The notes under the pieces: model-generated
Databases searched by the model: none
What the model was told of the DNA's origin: nothing
The model's input: the letters and a program-made list of their open reading frames with translations, nothing else
In this document: piece after piece, positions 22,107 to 33,292 of the stretch
Layout: each line of letters starts with the position of its first letter
How positions within the stretch are numbered: position 1 is the stretch's first letter
Program-made: the position numbers and the translations under genes
Assembly (NCBI GenBank): GCA_964020085.1
Contig: OZ026600.1
Coordinates: 1,345,701 to 1,409,700, forward strand
DNA from: Micromussa lordhowensis
Lineage: Eukaryota; Cnidaria; Anthozoa; Scleractinia; Lobophylliidae
Length of the DNA: 64,000 nucleotides
Direction: 5' to 3'

Positions 22107-24494
22107 AAAATCTTAAACATTGTGAAGTTGTTGAATTAAACATACATTAATGTTTGTTTTCAGCTGTAGTTTATGTTATCTACTTGTAATGGTATTGGTA
22201 AAGATGGGGCGTGATCTGCACCAACTGACTTAAGATTTTGTTCACAGGAAATATGAACACAGATAGATTAAGCCAAGCCTAAAAGCAAAGCTCCTGATTG
22301 TAATATAAGTTAAAAGAAAAAAGGTTTTGTTTTTCTTGGATCAGAAACTCAAAAAGTAATCAACTCTGAGCGTGTGATTTCACCCTTTTTCCAGTTAAAA
22401 ACTTAACTAAAAGGAGACTATCAAATAAAGTGTACCTAATTTTTCCAAGATTGTAGAAGTTATGTACGCAATATATCAGGGACTTTCAAAGAGACGATTG
22501 TTTAAGGAATTTCTCGGAAGAAAAGTCAACAACGTGCCAGGGGTTATTTCGCTCGGAAATTTTGCCTTCGTACGTACCACCCTTCCCCTCAGGGTAACAA
22601 CGTAGCTTCAGCCAGCGATCCCCTCGAAAGCCAGTACCTGGGCAGCGGTCAACTTCAAAAAAGTCTAATTCTGCGATGTGATCACGTGATACTGATCAGC
22701 GGATACCTTGTTTTGACAGCTATCAATTGGCATTATTCCTGGATGTGCAAGTACTAACGGTAAAAGTGCTCCTGGCACACCCGCGGTGCAAGTGGCGTAT
22801 GTACCTACGGACGTAGGGACAGTCACGTGACAATCCAAATGTTTTCTCAGGCATGGGGCACGAATTGAAGGAGCTCCGCTACGAAGTAGAAATGAATACC
22901 TGCTTTCATTGCATTGCGCCAAACAAGCTAGAACTCCTGATGAGGGGGTACTCTTGGGCGGAGGACGTGCAGTCCCAATAATAAAGGGTACCTTCAGGTA
23001 GGTAGTATATAAAAGGGTAAGTTTTCTCGATTTGAGGTATGGAACAGGGTAGGAAAATCTGTCATGTAGGAGTTAAAAAGGGGCTTTTTAAATTTCTCGT
23101 ATAGGTACATTAGTGGCGAGGAGATGCGAAGGCCAAGAGTTGGAGATTTGGGTAGAAATTTGCCGAGTAATTTGGATTTAAAGTAGCATTCAGTGAACAG
23201 CACGTGTTTGCGTCAAGAAGCCATCTTTCATAACCTACCTACAGGCATTTCGCAAGTATCTGACTAGTAAAATACAACTTGTAAGCTAACACAACAAATT
23301 TCTCCGGTGGACCTCTGTTTAGTAGACAGATATCTACAGGGTTTTTCTAATTCAGGATCGGTAAAAGCCGACTGCGGGTATGCGAAAGGGGCACTTGTAA
23401 CGCCCAAGTTTTAATCTGGTTTATTGATATTTAACTGGTGCATGATGCCTCGCCTATACATAAAAAAGAAAACGTACCTTTATTTTTTTTTCTAACTTGA
23501 TAACAACAATGTCAAGATGACACCGAAACGTCGATTTTTAGCGTTCACTTGATATTCATTGCAAAAATTACTGGAACTTCTCCCTTGTTTATCGACATCG
23601 ACGTCTTCTTACAGATCGAAGGTCGAATTATGACCAGTGAATCACTTTTTGAAAATACAGGTCTACACACTGTACTGAGATTGGTTGTAATTACAAGGAG
23701 TTGTTGTTGTTGTTGTTGTTGTAAGCTTTTTAAACAACTTATTACTTGAAGTCGGAACTAAGACACTGTAATAATGTTTAACAAGGGAGTGTCAATTACA
23801 GGAAAAATTACCATTGTAAGTCTGCGTAGCTGGTGGGGTCTTTTTTAATTTACGCGGGAAAAACAACGAGACAAAAAAACAATCAGTAGGGCCACAAAAA
23901 CAGTAACGCGACTTTCTACTGGCTAGTCTGTCCTCAGCCCTCTATTTTCTCGAAATTTTGTATTCGATCGTTGAACGCGGAGATAGAATCGCGAGAGAAC
24001 TGAACGCCAACGCAAAACGTGAGACCTGATGGGGTGAAGGTGGGTCGCTTCCCCGCTCCCACCCCCTCGTGCTTCGCGCTCGCTATCGCTTCACTAGCTT
24101 TATCTTTAGCTTGCGTTGGAAAATAGACGGGCTGTGAACAGTCGATCTATATATAGTGGCTATATTTTACACTCATTTACTATCACGGCCCATATTTTTT
24201 ATAATAGTCGGAATAACGTGAAGGAAAAGTTTTTGTGACTCGTTTCGTCGTCAAAAACGCTAAAAATTGCATCCAACAGGTTTTGAGAATAGCGCAATTG
24301 CTAATACATTACTTCTCCAATACCCCAGACCCCCCCTGAAAACAGTGAAATACACCGAATCTTAGTACTTTGATTCTTCATTTATTGAAATGATGACGTC
24401 ACCTTACTGCTACAACGCGTATTATCCAATCTACAGATAGCTGCTTTCCTTTTTTCATCTTATCAAGAAGTTCATGGTTTCATAGTTCCCTCGT
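22107..24494. other. Intergenic region between LPMO-3 and LPMO-4 (tail to tail)
   Basis: An AATTAAA about 25 bp after the LPMO-3 stop may serve polyadenylation. The rest has no supported gene. It contains a (GTT)n run at about 23700-23721, a sequence ACACCGAAACGTCGA near 23521 resembling Penelope-like terminal sequence, and GC-richer repeated-looking DNA at about 23940-24140. Confidence 0.5.
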
Positions 24495-25355
24495 CTACTT
24501 TGGACATTTACAAATGGACGCGGGGCAGTATCCCTTAGCGCAATTGCTAGCGCACCAAACATCCATAGCCTTGTTTCCTTTGTGAGGGCCTACGGCTTTG
24601 CACCCCCCTGGATTAGGCGCGTTGGTTGCTGGAGGCTCGGTAGGTCCCTGGGTTGTGGGCTTAGGAGGCTTCTGGGTAGCTGGCGGTGGTTTTGTTGGAG
24701 GAGGCGGTGGCACGCTTCCGTCGCTCTTAGTTATCCTGATGTCTGCGCAGTTTACAAAGGTCTCCTGTTCTCCTTTACCCATTCCACAGTTACCAGGTCC
24801 ATCGCAACCCCAGCTGTTGGCCACCCTCCACCACCACTGAATCACGCAGTGTTCACATGTCAGGCCTCTGGGAAGCATCAGCTTGATCGAAAACACCTCG
24901 TTTTTCTTGGAATTAATTTTCCACTTCGGTTCGCCACTGGGCTGCCTCAGAACATACGTCAGTTTCTCTTGCGTAACGGGTGGCTCTCCAATTTTACCCA
25001 GACTGAACGTGAAGTATCCTTGATGATTGGATGTCACATCGACCAGCACCGTAATCTCCTGCCCCTCTCTGTAGGTCTTCGTGATAGTTCCTGTCGCGTA
25101 CATTCCGGGGTGTGTGTACAGCGCTTTGCCCGGTTTGAAGTGATACGGGTCTCCACAGACTCCACACTTGCCTTTATTGGTTTCCCATTGAACGCTAAAG
25201 CCGCCACAGTTTAGCTCGTTGTCGGTGTCGTGCCTCGGTGTGTCAAAGCCAAATCGCCAAGCTGAGTTCCGGCTTGCAGGATCGATAAGTCTACCATGGC
25301 CTAGAACTACGGTTACTGCATTTAAAGCAAGAAAGGCTCCAAACATCGCTGCCAT
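24495..25355 (-). CDS. LPMO-4: secreted AA15-like lytic polysaccharide monooxygenase with cysteine-rich tail
   Basis: Intact single exon of 286 residues from the ATG at 25355. A 19-residue signal peptide precedes mature HGRLIDPASRNSAWRFGF. Core motifs: NELNCGGFSVQW, GKCGVCGD, TSNHQGYF (second brace His), CVIQWWWRVANSWGC, and QETFVNCADIRI. A proline-rich linker of about 40 residues (PPPPPTKPPPATQKPPKPTT) leads to the six-cysteine domain (CKAVGPHKG...MDVWC...CKCPK). As in the family, the signal peptide must be removed for His1 to bind copper. It is transcribed towards LPMO-3 and is closest to LPMO-5. Confidence 0.93.
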   Translation of the reverse strand: MAAMFGAFLALNAVTVVLGHGRLIDPASRNSAWRFGFDTPRHDTDNELNCGGFSVQWETNKGKCGVCGDPYHFKPGKALYTHPGMYATGTITKTYREGQEITVLVDVTSNHQGYFTFSLGKIGEPPVTQEKLTYVLRQPSGEPKWKINSKKNEVFSIKLMLPRGLTCEHCVIQWWWRVANSWGCDGPGNCGMGKGEQETFVNCADIRITKSDGSVPPPPPTKPPPATQKPPKPTTQGPTEPPATNAPNPGGCKAVGPHKGNKAMDVWCASNCAKGYCPASICKCPK

Positions 25356-25411
25356 CTCGCGAGCGTTTGGGTCGGCACTGTCTCAGCTATTGTAATCTCG
25401 AACTGAGGGCA

Positions 25412-25447
25412 CTTCAAATTATAGCCTTCACTGAAGTATTTCACGTG
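25412..25447 (-). promoter_or_regulatory. Putative LPMO-4 core promoter (TATA-like box and CACGTG)
   Basis: Read on the minus strand, CATCACGTGAAA (CACGTG at 25442-25447) is followed by AAGGCTATAATTTGAAG, about 60-90 bp before the ATG. LPMO-5 has the matching pair, with AAGGCTACAATTTGATTTG and the same CACGTG word, so the two share a promoter architecture. Transcription start is not known. Confidence 0.45.
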
Positions 25448-27954
25448 ATGTTCAGTGTAGAATCAGCCGTGTTGTGAAAGATAACCTCTGCAGAGGTATA
25501 TTTAAAATTCTGTGAAAGTTGTCCAGTGTTGGAAAGACATATAATCAGAAGTTTTGTTCGTTGTATTCGCACCTTTGTAGCTTCAGCATAGTATGTCACT
25601 CTAGCACAGAGAAATAGTTCGCAATTTACACACAGCTGATCCTAAACCTGTGTACAGGCGATCAATAGTAAACAGACATCCTTGCTGTGTAAATTTAAGG
25701 TTTTGTGAGCGAATGGGAGTGGGGTGGGGTTAAGGAGATGAGGGCTGGACTAAAAGTCTCTTAAGACTAAAACAAATATTTTTGGCGGGATTCGCTGAAG
25801 TTACCTGTATTCTTACGGAGAAATGGGCTAACTTTACGCCCTTCATTATCATTGGAGTTTATGAGAAGATGATTTTTCTGTCGGCGACACAGGCATACTC
25901 AGGAAAAATTCCGAGTTCTCCATCTTGGAGTTGATCCCAACAATTTATTTTGGACAGCACGAAATTCGTTTCATTAGTATACCTGTGACTGACAGAACTG
26001 ATACATCTCCTCGTTTATCTACCAGATTAAAAATCTCCCATCTCATTTGTTATCATTCGGAGTCAGTTTTGCTTTCGCAAGATATGATGTCGTACCTTTT
26101 CTTTTAACATAACTAGCCAACACGTTAACACTGCACTCTTTTTAAAACTAGTAGGTAATCCTCTAAATTCACTTTCTGAGGGTTTAGTTATTGTAAGCCT
26201 TAAATGGCGTGCGAAAATAATGAAAGTCAATTAACAACTGATTCGAGCCTTAGCATGCATTGAGGAATGTTTGGAGAGTACGAAAGGAGCGTAAGTAAGG
26301 GATGCTCGAGGCGCAGACGAGTGCAACTCTTGTTTCTCAGTGAGTACTCTTTTCAAACTTTCCAAATGCATCGCAACTCGAATAAAGAATGAATTAATTG
26401 TTGTATAACCAGTTGCCAATGGAAATGGCAAAGCGAATTTAACTCTGCGTACATCATGTTACGATGTAAGCTGCGGCAAACTGAGTTTGATAGTGCGGCT
26501 TTGCTACGGTGCAGTTAACATTCTCGGGACATCACTGATAAATCAAGTAGACTGCGGTATTATAGCGAATAGTATTTATTGTTCTCAAATGGAATCAGCC
26601 TGTAATGGATATTTAGTCAATTTACTCTACTCAAAGTTCGACGTGTTGGAGTCGATTTCAAAGAATAAACAGTCACATTTGCCTTATCTGAAAAAAAAAT
26701 TTGATTTTTCAAAACCATAAATATTAAGATGGCGAATACAAAACGGCATCGACGAGGACTTGAGGAGAGTTTTGTTTTGCGGAGAGAATGAATTTGGCGT
26801 TCAAAAGCCATGCCGCTAAACTTAAGGCTCAGGACTAAAGTAATCACATCTATAGTGGGTGGGAAAATGGTACGCTTGTGGGATGTGGCTTACGCTTAAG
26901 TTTTACTGTGGATGCAGTAGGAAAGGTGAAGAGGTGTTATTTCTTGACATATGATTTCTAAGTATTTTTCTGTAGTCTTGGTTAATGTTTTAAAGTCTTT
27001 CCATCTTCGGTAGTTTCCCAACATTCATGGCAAAAAGTAACTTCTTTAAAAGCAACCTTTATTAGAGTTGCTATTCCTTTTCCATTCAGCACAGCAAAAA
27101 AATCGATGCCAACTTACAGGCGTTTTGTTCGGTACCTTCTTAGCTGTCGTGATCTCAAAATGATATCAAGACAAGTAAATGTATTTGCTGAAGTTTTCCA
27201 CTTGAAGCTACTCGATATGAGTTATTGAAACAGTTGAGTTGGAAAAGGTAAACACAGAACAGATACTTCAAAGGTGCTAAGCAATACTGTTGTGTTGTTT
27301 GAAATGCGTATCAACTGAAGATGTGCAAAGGGTAATCACACCTTTGTGGTTTCTAAATAAGTGTGACGTTGCAGAACGGAGAAGATACACACAGCTGATT
27401 TCAGTTGAGCTAACTTATATCGTAATTTTTTTTGGAGGAAAAGGACGTGACACCTCGTCACCATTAAATATTTATACATTTATAGATCTTATAACGCTCT
27501 GAGTTAAAACGTCAGTACGCTTCTATTCTTCTCACTTTCTCGGAAATTTTAAACGATTTCTGAGAAATTCTTTGTGAAGGAGAGTGCTTGAAGGTTCGTT
27601 TTCAGGGGTCGATTATTTTATATAATAAATGTGACAAATTCTTGTGAAAAAAATAGTTCGTGGCAAGTCTGACGCGGCGTTTCGCCTCGGCCAAGAGACT
27701 CTTCAGAGACCTTTCGGAATTCAACAGCAAACGCGTTGAGCATTGCGCTCAAAGTCGCGTTCGCGAAATTCAACATGTTAGCAGTCTGGCCCTCTATCGC
27801 AGAAGGATTCCCAACCGCGCGTTCACGAGTTCATGAATTTTGTTTGGTGCAGGGTTGTTGTGCAAAGCATTTTAATGAAATTAATTTTGTCCATTAGTAG
27901 CAATTGAGTGATGACGGTCATTAATGCAAGTGCGGCCGCAACACCACTAGGTCC

Positions 27955-28240
27955 ACTAGAACAGAGACCCCCAAAAAATTCATTCTCTGAGCGGGATTCG
28001 AACCCACGACCTCTGCGATGCCGGTGCAATGCTCTCCGGCAACTGAGCTATCAAAGCCACATGAGAGCGGTCGTATACGGGTTAGCCCTTTATATGTGAC
28101 CGTTATACTTGGCCCAAGTATAGTGAGGAATGAAAGCATTTTAGGTTGTTGTGAAGGACCGCAAAGGAAGGGAGTACAGAAGCCTGCTAACGGCAGGATT
28201 TCTTACACTCAGAAAGCTTGCAGTTTGCAAGTCTAGTTAT
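27955..28240 (-). mobile_element. tRNA-derived SINE
   Basis: On the minus strand the head reads TGATAGCTCAGTTGCCGGAG (A-box) and GTGGGTTCGAATCCCGCTC (B-box), as in a tRNA. The anticodon-stem region does not pair as a functional tRNA should, and the flanking body is repeat-like. Left and right limits are approximate. Confidence 0.6.
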
Positions 28241-29063
28241 CCAGTCAAATTGATTGTGAGCCCATTGATCACAGGCATTGAGCAAAATTAAGGTAGCAAT
28301 GTATGTTGCTTAGCAACGTAGGTACGAGAACTCCGCAGAATGGCTATTGTTCTCGGGACATTTACTTGCAGTTCATGAGATATCTTAGGTCTGTCATATC
28401 GGCCATTAATATTCAAATAAACGCAAATTGAACGCAAGGGGGCAAGTCTGATTGGTTAAGCTAAACTCCTGCTATTCTCCGTGGGGATTAAGGCCATGCT
28501 CATTAACTTGAAGAGAGCGGAAGTTCGAAACAATGAAGTTTCCGTGGTATTGTTTTCGCTATTGTTCGTACCTCTCAAAGTTAATATACCGCTTCTGCCT
28601 GAAAAGGAGCGAAAAATTTGTTGTTGATCCGTCTAAAAAAAAGGAAATCGTTTGCCCTCTTCGCGCGCGAGCAAAACAATCGCTTGTGTCAAACTCCTTA
28701 GTTTTAAAAGGTTTGGTTGATTCGTAGGGAAGAGTTTCTTTCATAGTGCAAAACGGAACTGCTTCAAACTATCATGTTATTCTTGGATCGCGTTCGATCA
28801 AGTTTCTTTGAAAATGCCAAGTAGCGCGCGCGCGCTAATGTTTGCAAAATATAAACACAGCGCGGATTGGATCTTGCTCGCTCGAACGGATTGAGCATTT
28901 TAGAAAAATAGTTTGAACTAGCGGGAGTTCGAAATAGCTGATAGCAAATGACTGAAGGGCGAATCCAAGGAAAATGATACGGTGATGAGTTTGAAATGAC
29001 CGAGTACGAATTAGCGGATTAACTGCATTGTCATAGACCGAACATTGTTTACTCATGACCACG

Positions 29064-29429
29064 CTACGTTCGTGGTTTCACTTCTCCCCATGTTTTTCGT
29101 TTTTTACTGTTCGAGATTTCATTGATCTTTCTCCAGAAGTTTCGAATGCTCCTGGCAATGGCATGACCAACACGATCGCGTGCGGATTCCTCCAGCTTGT
29201 ATCCGATACGCGAAATGCTTGCTTGGAGAACGTCGAAGGCGGCGCGGGGATGTCCGCGGACTTTTCGCCAATGCCAAAGTGCTTCTCCGTTTATTTGAAG
29301 ATGAAACTTTGGATCATTCGATTCAACATAAGGACGGACCATATTAATCAGAAGTGGATAGATGGGGGATTCAATGAGCTCTGAAAAGAGCTCCCGATCC
29401 AGCGCACTTCTGTTTTCCTCGTTCATCAT
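29064..29429 (-). CDS. Hypothetical small protein, possible death-domain-like fragment
   Basis: An ATG-started frame of 121 residues (a second ATG follows directly). I do not recognise a family with certainty. The segment NGEALWHWRKVRGHPRAAFD, followed by VLQASISRIGYKLEES, resembles helices 4-6 of a death-fold domain (L-x2-W-x4-G-x2-A-x4-L pattern). The rest is helical and basic (RSIRNFWRKINEISNSKKRK). No splice partners could be matched, and an opposing frame of similar length exists on the plus strand. It could be a single-exon gene, the last exon of a larger gene, or chance. Confidence 0.25.
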   Translation of the reverse strand: MMNEENRSALDRELFSELIESPIYPLLINMVRPYVESNDPKFHLQINGEALWHWRKVRGHPRAAFDVLQASISRIGYKLEESARDRVGHAIARSIRNFWRKINEISNSKKRKTWGEVKPRT

Positions 29430-30786
29430 AAATCCACGTATCAACACTCGTTAAGCAGTTGTTCTATGAGTTTTAAAGTTAGCAGGCTACTGATCAATGA
29501 TTTGCATTTAACGACTGAGTGATTTTTTTGAAAAGATATGATAATTTTTAGACATCCATTGTTATGCAGTCGTGTGCTTCAAACAATGGCTCACCGAGCA
29601 AAGACGCGCCATCTTTGAACGCACTTGCAACGCGCAACTTTCAATGTCAGCTGGATAGTCGTTTTTTTGCTCCGATTTACAAAGTTAAGACGGGATCAGT
29701 TAAGAAAAGCGTCAAACTTTTATTTCCCGTTGCTCACTTTTTTGAAGCCAGTTTCGCTTACTTGAAAATCACTTTTCATTTCGTATCGGGAGCATGTTCC
29801 CCTCTGAAAAAGCCGGTTTTTCATAATTTTCGATCGCAGAGGGATAGTCCTAAAACTTTGTAAAACCTTCTATTTTTTGGTTACAATTGTAGATATATCA
29901 TTCCTTATGAAAAGCCCGCTGCTCAAAACATTAGTAGGACTTAGGCAAGTCAGGAAATCGAGTATTATCAATGCTCTGCGGGCAAATAAGGGCCTTTTCT
30001 CTCTTATTCTAGGCCATTCAAACTACATTCGTATTCAAATTTTGTCGCTTCGGTGCTCATGAATAAGTAATGATGTCCGCCCATTCTACGCGATTCTTCG
30101 GCGGGCTCAGACATTGTTTGGCCATCAACTGGTACTTATTCTCCCCGAGTATGCACACCATCCGATGAGACACGACACTGGAATCTATACCTATTATTGC
30201 CATAATAAGAAATAACACACAAACTGCAGTGACAAACTTGAAATATAGATGGGACCACTTTGGTATATTAGCAAAAGGTCGGTCAGACACACATTGCAAG
30301 ATAAAGGAGACTCTACTAATTCGGGAATCGTAACCTACCCTAAAGGATAATGTCATTTTTGTAGCAGCGAAAAGTTTTATCTTTATTACTTTGCATCTTT
30401 TTATATGCAAATTAATTAGTTACTTACCTTGAATATAGATTTAGTTAATACTTCTATTCCAAACGGTTACTTCTGAAGATGTATGTCGAAACATACGAAA
30501 CGTCAAGTTAAATGAATTTTGTTTTCCAAAATGCTTTTTATTGTCATTTTTGTCACAGTTTGTTTGTTATTTCTTATTTCAGCTACGATAGCTAAATAAA
30601 AAGAGTATTATTGCCATGTTTTGTTACAGATCTATGCAGGCGAAACAGCACGACTAAAAATGCAGTACATTAATTAAATCTTTTACTCTTACAGGTTTCA
30701 TTGTCCAGTCTACTGATACTGCCATCGGTTTCTAACAAAAGCAAGACATTAAGACAAGACACTAAATGAAATGACAGCTCTTAGCT

Positions 30787-31617
30787 CTATTCACACTTGC
30801 AATGTGTGGCTGGACAGTAACCGTTGGCGCAATTTCTTTTGCACCAATCATCCATGGATGTGTTTCCTGTGAAGTGACCTGTAGCTTTGCACCCCCCTGG
30901 ATTAGGGGCGTTGGTTGCTGGAGGCTCGGTAGGTCTCTGGGTTGTAGGCTTAGGCGGCTTTTGGGTAGGAGGCGGGGGCACGCTTCCGTCGCTTTTGGTG
31001 ATCCTGACGTCAGCGCAGTTAACGAAAGTCTCTTGAGGACCTTTTCCCATTCCACAGTTACCAGGCCCATCGCAGCCCCAGTTGTTGCCCACTCTCCACC
31101 ACCACTGAATCACGCAGTGTTCACATGTCAGACTGCGGGGCAGCCTTAACTTGATCTTGAATACGTCATTTCCTTGCGATTCTATGTGCCACTTGGTTTT
31201 GCCATTGGGCTGTTTCAGTACATACTTCAGCTTCTCTTGAGTAATTGGAGGAGTTCCGATCTCGCCCACACTGAACGTGAAGTAGCCCTGATGGTTGGAG
31301 GTAACATCTACGATGACTTCAATCTCCTGCCCCTCTTTGTACGTCTTGGTGATAATTCCTGTTGCGTACTTTCCCGGGTGGATGTATTTAGGTTTTTTCA
31401 AATGGTGTGCGTCACCGCATACACCACACCTGCCATTGTTGGTGGACCATTGGACATTATACCCGCCACAGTTCAGCTCGTTGTCCGTATCTTGCCTCGG
31501 TGTGTCGAAGCCGTATCGCCAAGCTGAGTTCCGGCTAGGTGGGTCGATAAGTCGGCCATGACCCAAAACAAGGCCAATCAAACTCAGCGCAAAAAAAAGT
31601 CGAAAGATCGCTATCAT
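30787..31617 (-). CDS. LPMO-5: secreted AA15-like lytic polysaccharide monooxygenase with cysteine-rich tail
   Basis: Intact single exon, 276 residues from the ATG at 31617. The open frame continues upstream only with a non-ATG codon, so that ATG is the start. A 19-residue signal peptide gives mature HGRLIDPPSRNSAWRYGF. Motifs: NELNCGGYNVQW, GRCGVCGD, TSNHQGYF (second histidine ligand), CVIQWWWRVGNNWGC, QETFVNCADVRI. The Pro/Thr linker (about 30 residues) precedes the six-cysteine domain (CKATGHFTG...MDDWC...CKCE). Linker and tail closely match LPMO-4, suggesting these two are sister copies. It points away from the Crypton-like gene to its right. Confidence 0.93.
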   Translation of the reverse strand: MIAIFRLFFALSLIGLVLGHGRLIDPPSRNSAWRYGFDTPRQDTDNELNCGGYNVQWSTNNGRCGVCGDAHHLKKPKYIHPGKYATGIITKTYKEGQEIEVIVDVTSNHQGYFTFSVGEIGTPPITQEKLKYVLKQPNGKTKWHIESQGNDVFKIKLRLPRSLTCEHCVIQWWWRVGNNWGCDGPGNCGMGKGPQETFVNCADVRITKSDGSVPPPPTQKPPKPTTQRPTEPPATNAPNPGGCKATGHFTGNTSMDDWCKRNCANGYCPATHCKCE

Positions 31618-31670
31618 CTTGCGGTGGGTGTCGCGATCTTCGTAGCCTTTGTGATATGTAACTGATGCCA

Positions 31671-31758
31671 AATCAAATTGTAGCAGTTTGCTAAAGATGT
31701 TCCAGTGATCTACGTTTCATCAAATCAAATTGTAGCCTTTGCTAAAGATGTTCACGTG
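31671..31758 (-). promoter_or_regulatory. LPMO-5 upstream 52-bp duplication with CACGTG
   Basis: On the plus strand AATCAAATTGTAGC...TTTGCTAAAGATGTTC occurs twice, 52 bp apart. The distal copy carries TTCACGTGATG (CACGTG 31753-31758), the proximal copy TTCCAGTGATC. On the coding strand each copy contains GCTACAATTTGATTTG, matching the TATA-like box proposed for LPMO-4. Confidence 0.45.
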
Positions 31759-31759
31759 A

Positions 31760-33292
31760 TGTGGGTTTAATCAGCTTCGAAAGATGTGCTGTGCAAGTGT
31801 CTACACAGTGTTTAAGTGTATAAACATGTATTGTATTAAGAATACATATAAACAAAGGTTGGATGCTGACAACTTTATCGTTTGTAAATAGAAGGGTCAG
31901 CGCAGCTAACGAGGATTTCTGACAGTTGACAAGTTACACGCAGCTGATCTCAAGTCAAAGTCAGAATAAAGTTAGAGAGATTCTGCAACAACAAAAAATG
32001 TAAAAAAAAAAAACGAGAGAATAAAATCTGATCAGCAAAATTCTCTGATGTTTGTAGTTTTTCCATTATCAAAAGTGGGAGAGATCGTCAAAAGCTCATG
32101 GCATGTTGTATACCTTTCAAAAGGTTGAAAGATTTTATTTCCTCAATGCCGAAAACAGAAGTAGATATGAAGCGCTAAACGATGAAAATCGAAACAAAAA
32201 GCAATCGATCATTTCTTCCTCTGGTGATATACTGTTTAATGAAATTGACGGCGGATAAGAGAGCAAATGTGGGGGCTCTGTTTTCACGTTTTCCTTTGCT
32301 GTGAAGGTGTGCAAAAAGTGATTAATCAAACACCAAAGACAGTTTCAATGCATTTTAAACATAGGAATAAGAGACAGTGAAAACACGATGCTCGGAAGAG
32401 TGCTTTTGGCAAAGTTTGAAGTGTATTTTTTTTGCACATATTTATTTTTATCATTGTTTTCCCAAAAAGCACCTAGGCTTATTAAAGGGGATTACAATAT
32501 TACAATTTTTACTTCATTTATTCAAGCTCACACACAAGCAACACACACAAAATTGCGCTGAAAACAAAGAGTTAAGTTGACATGCAAAGATATGCTATTT
32601 TAACAGTCAAACAGTGGCCACCGAAAAGCTATTAGTATTAATTATAAAACTTTGTACTTCTCCAGAAAAAGCGCAGTTGACATCGTAATTTATAGACTGA
32701 ACACCCGTACAATGACCATGTTTCACCGAGAATATTAGTGTTCCGAAAATGTTATAAAACTTACACATTCCATCTAGTTTGATAAACATTCTCGATCAAA
32801 AAATTGCATTTGCATATTTTACTCATTTTTCAAACTTAAATATCTCCTGTACCAATGCAAATATTTGAAAACGGTAAACGGCGTTTTTAATCTTTCGTAG
32901 AATTCTATGTGATTAACCAAAACAAAATCAAGGGTTAAAAATTTGATCATAGTAGCACTTTAATGATATTTTTAGAATGTTTGTCGTGAGATAGAGTCCC
33001 AATGTCCTGTGACCGTAGTGTGAAAAGTAAAGGCAATAAAATGTTTATGAGTGGAACTGTCGGTCTGATACAATGTAGTTGCCCCTTAGAAATTTGATGT
33101 CCTTACTAGCCTATCTGCCCTCAAAACTTTGCTTCTAATTCTGAAATTTCATAGCGCGAAGAGGCCTAGGTACGAGTCAGCGCTTGTTTTTGTTTTGCAG
33201 TACATGTGGGCAGCGGTTTCATACGAGATGACAACCTATGTTATGTAACAGGAGACGGTTGACAAACAAACTTGTGCTCCCGTGAAAATATA
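31760..33292. other. Intergenic region between LPMO-5 and the Crypton-like gene
   Basis: AT-rich, with no coding exon I can support and no strong inverted repeat. The two genes are divergent, so promoters of both should lie here; the only motif I can name is the LPMO-5 box listed separately. Confidence 0.45.

Larger units (their letters stand above)
25500..30786. other. Intergenic region between LPMO-4 and LPMO-5
   Basis: Mostly non-coding. It includes an imperfect inverted repeat at about 26225-26410, a tRNA-derived SINE (27955-28240), a candidate small gene on the minus strand (29064-29429), a (CG)n-like GCGCGCGCGC run near 28826, and a Penelope-end-like GAAACATACGAAACGTC near 30490. No other supported gene. 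Confidence 0.5.

Noticed and set aside
24582..25214. 210-residue plus-strand frame opposite LPMO-4
   Set aside because: It is the shadow of the intact LPMO-4 gene, which has a signal peptide, conserved motifs and full-length homology. The similar plus-strand frames opposite LPMO-5 were rejected for the same reason.
27966..28042. Functional tRNA gene on the minus strand
   Set aside because: A- and B-box are present, but the acceptor and anticodon stems do not pair well and the copy sits in a longer repeat. Called a SINE instead.
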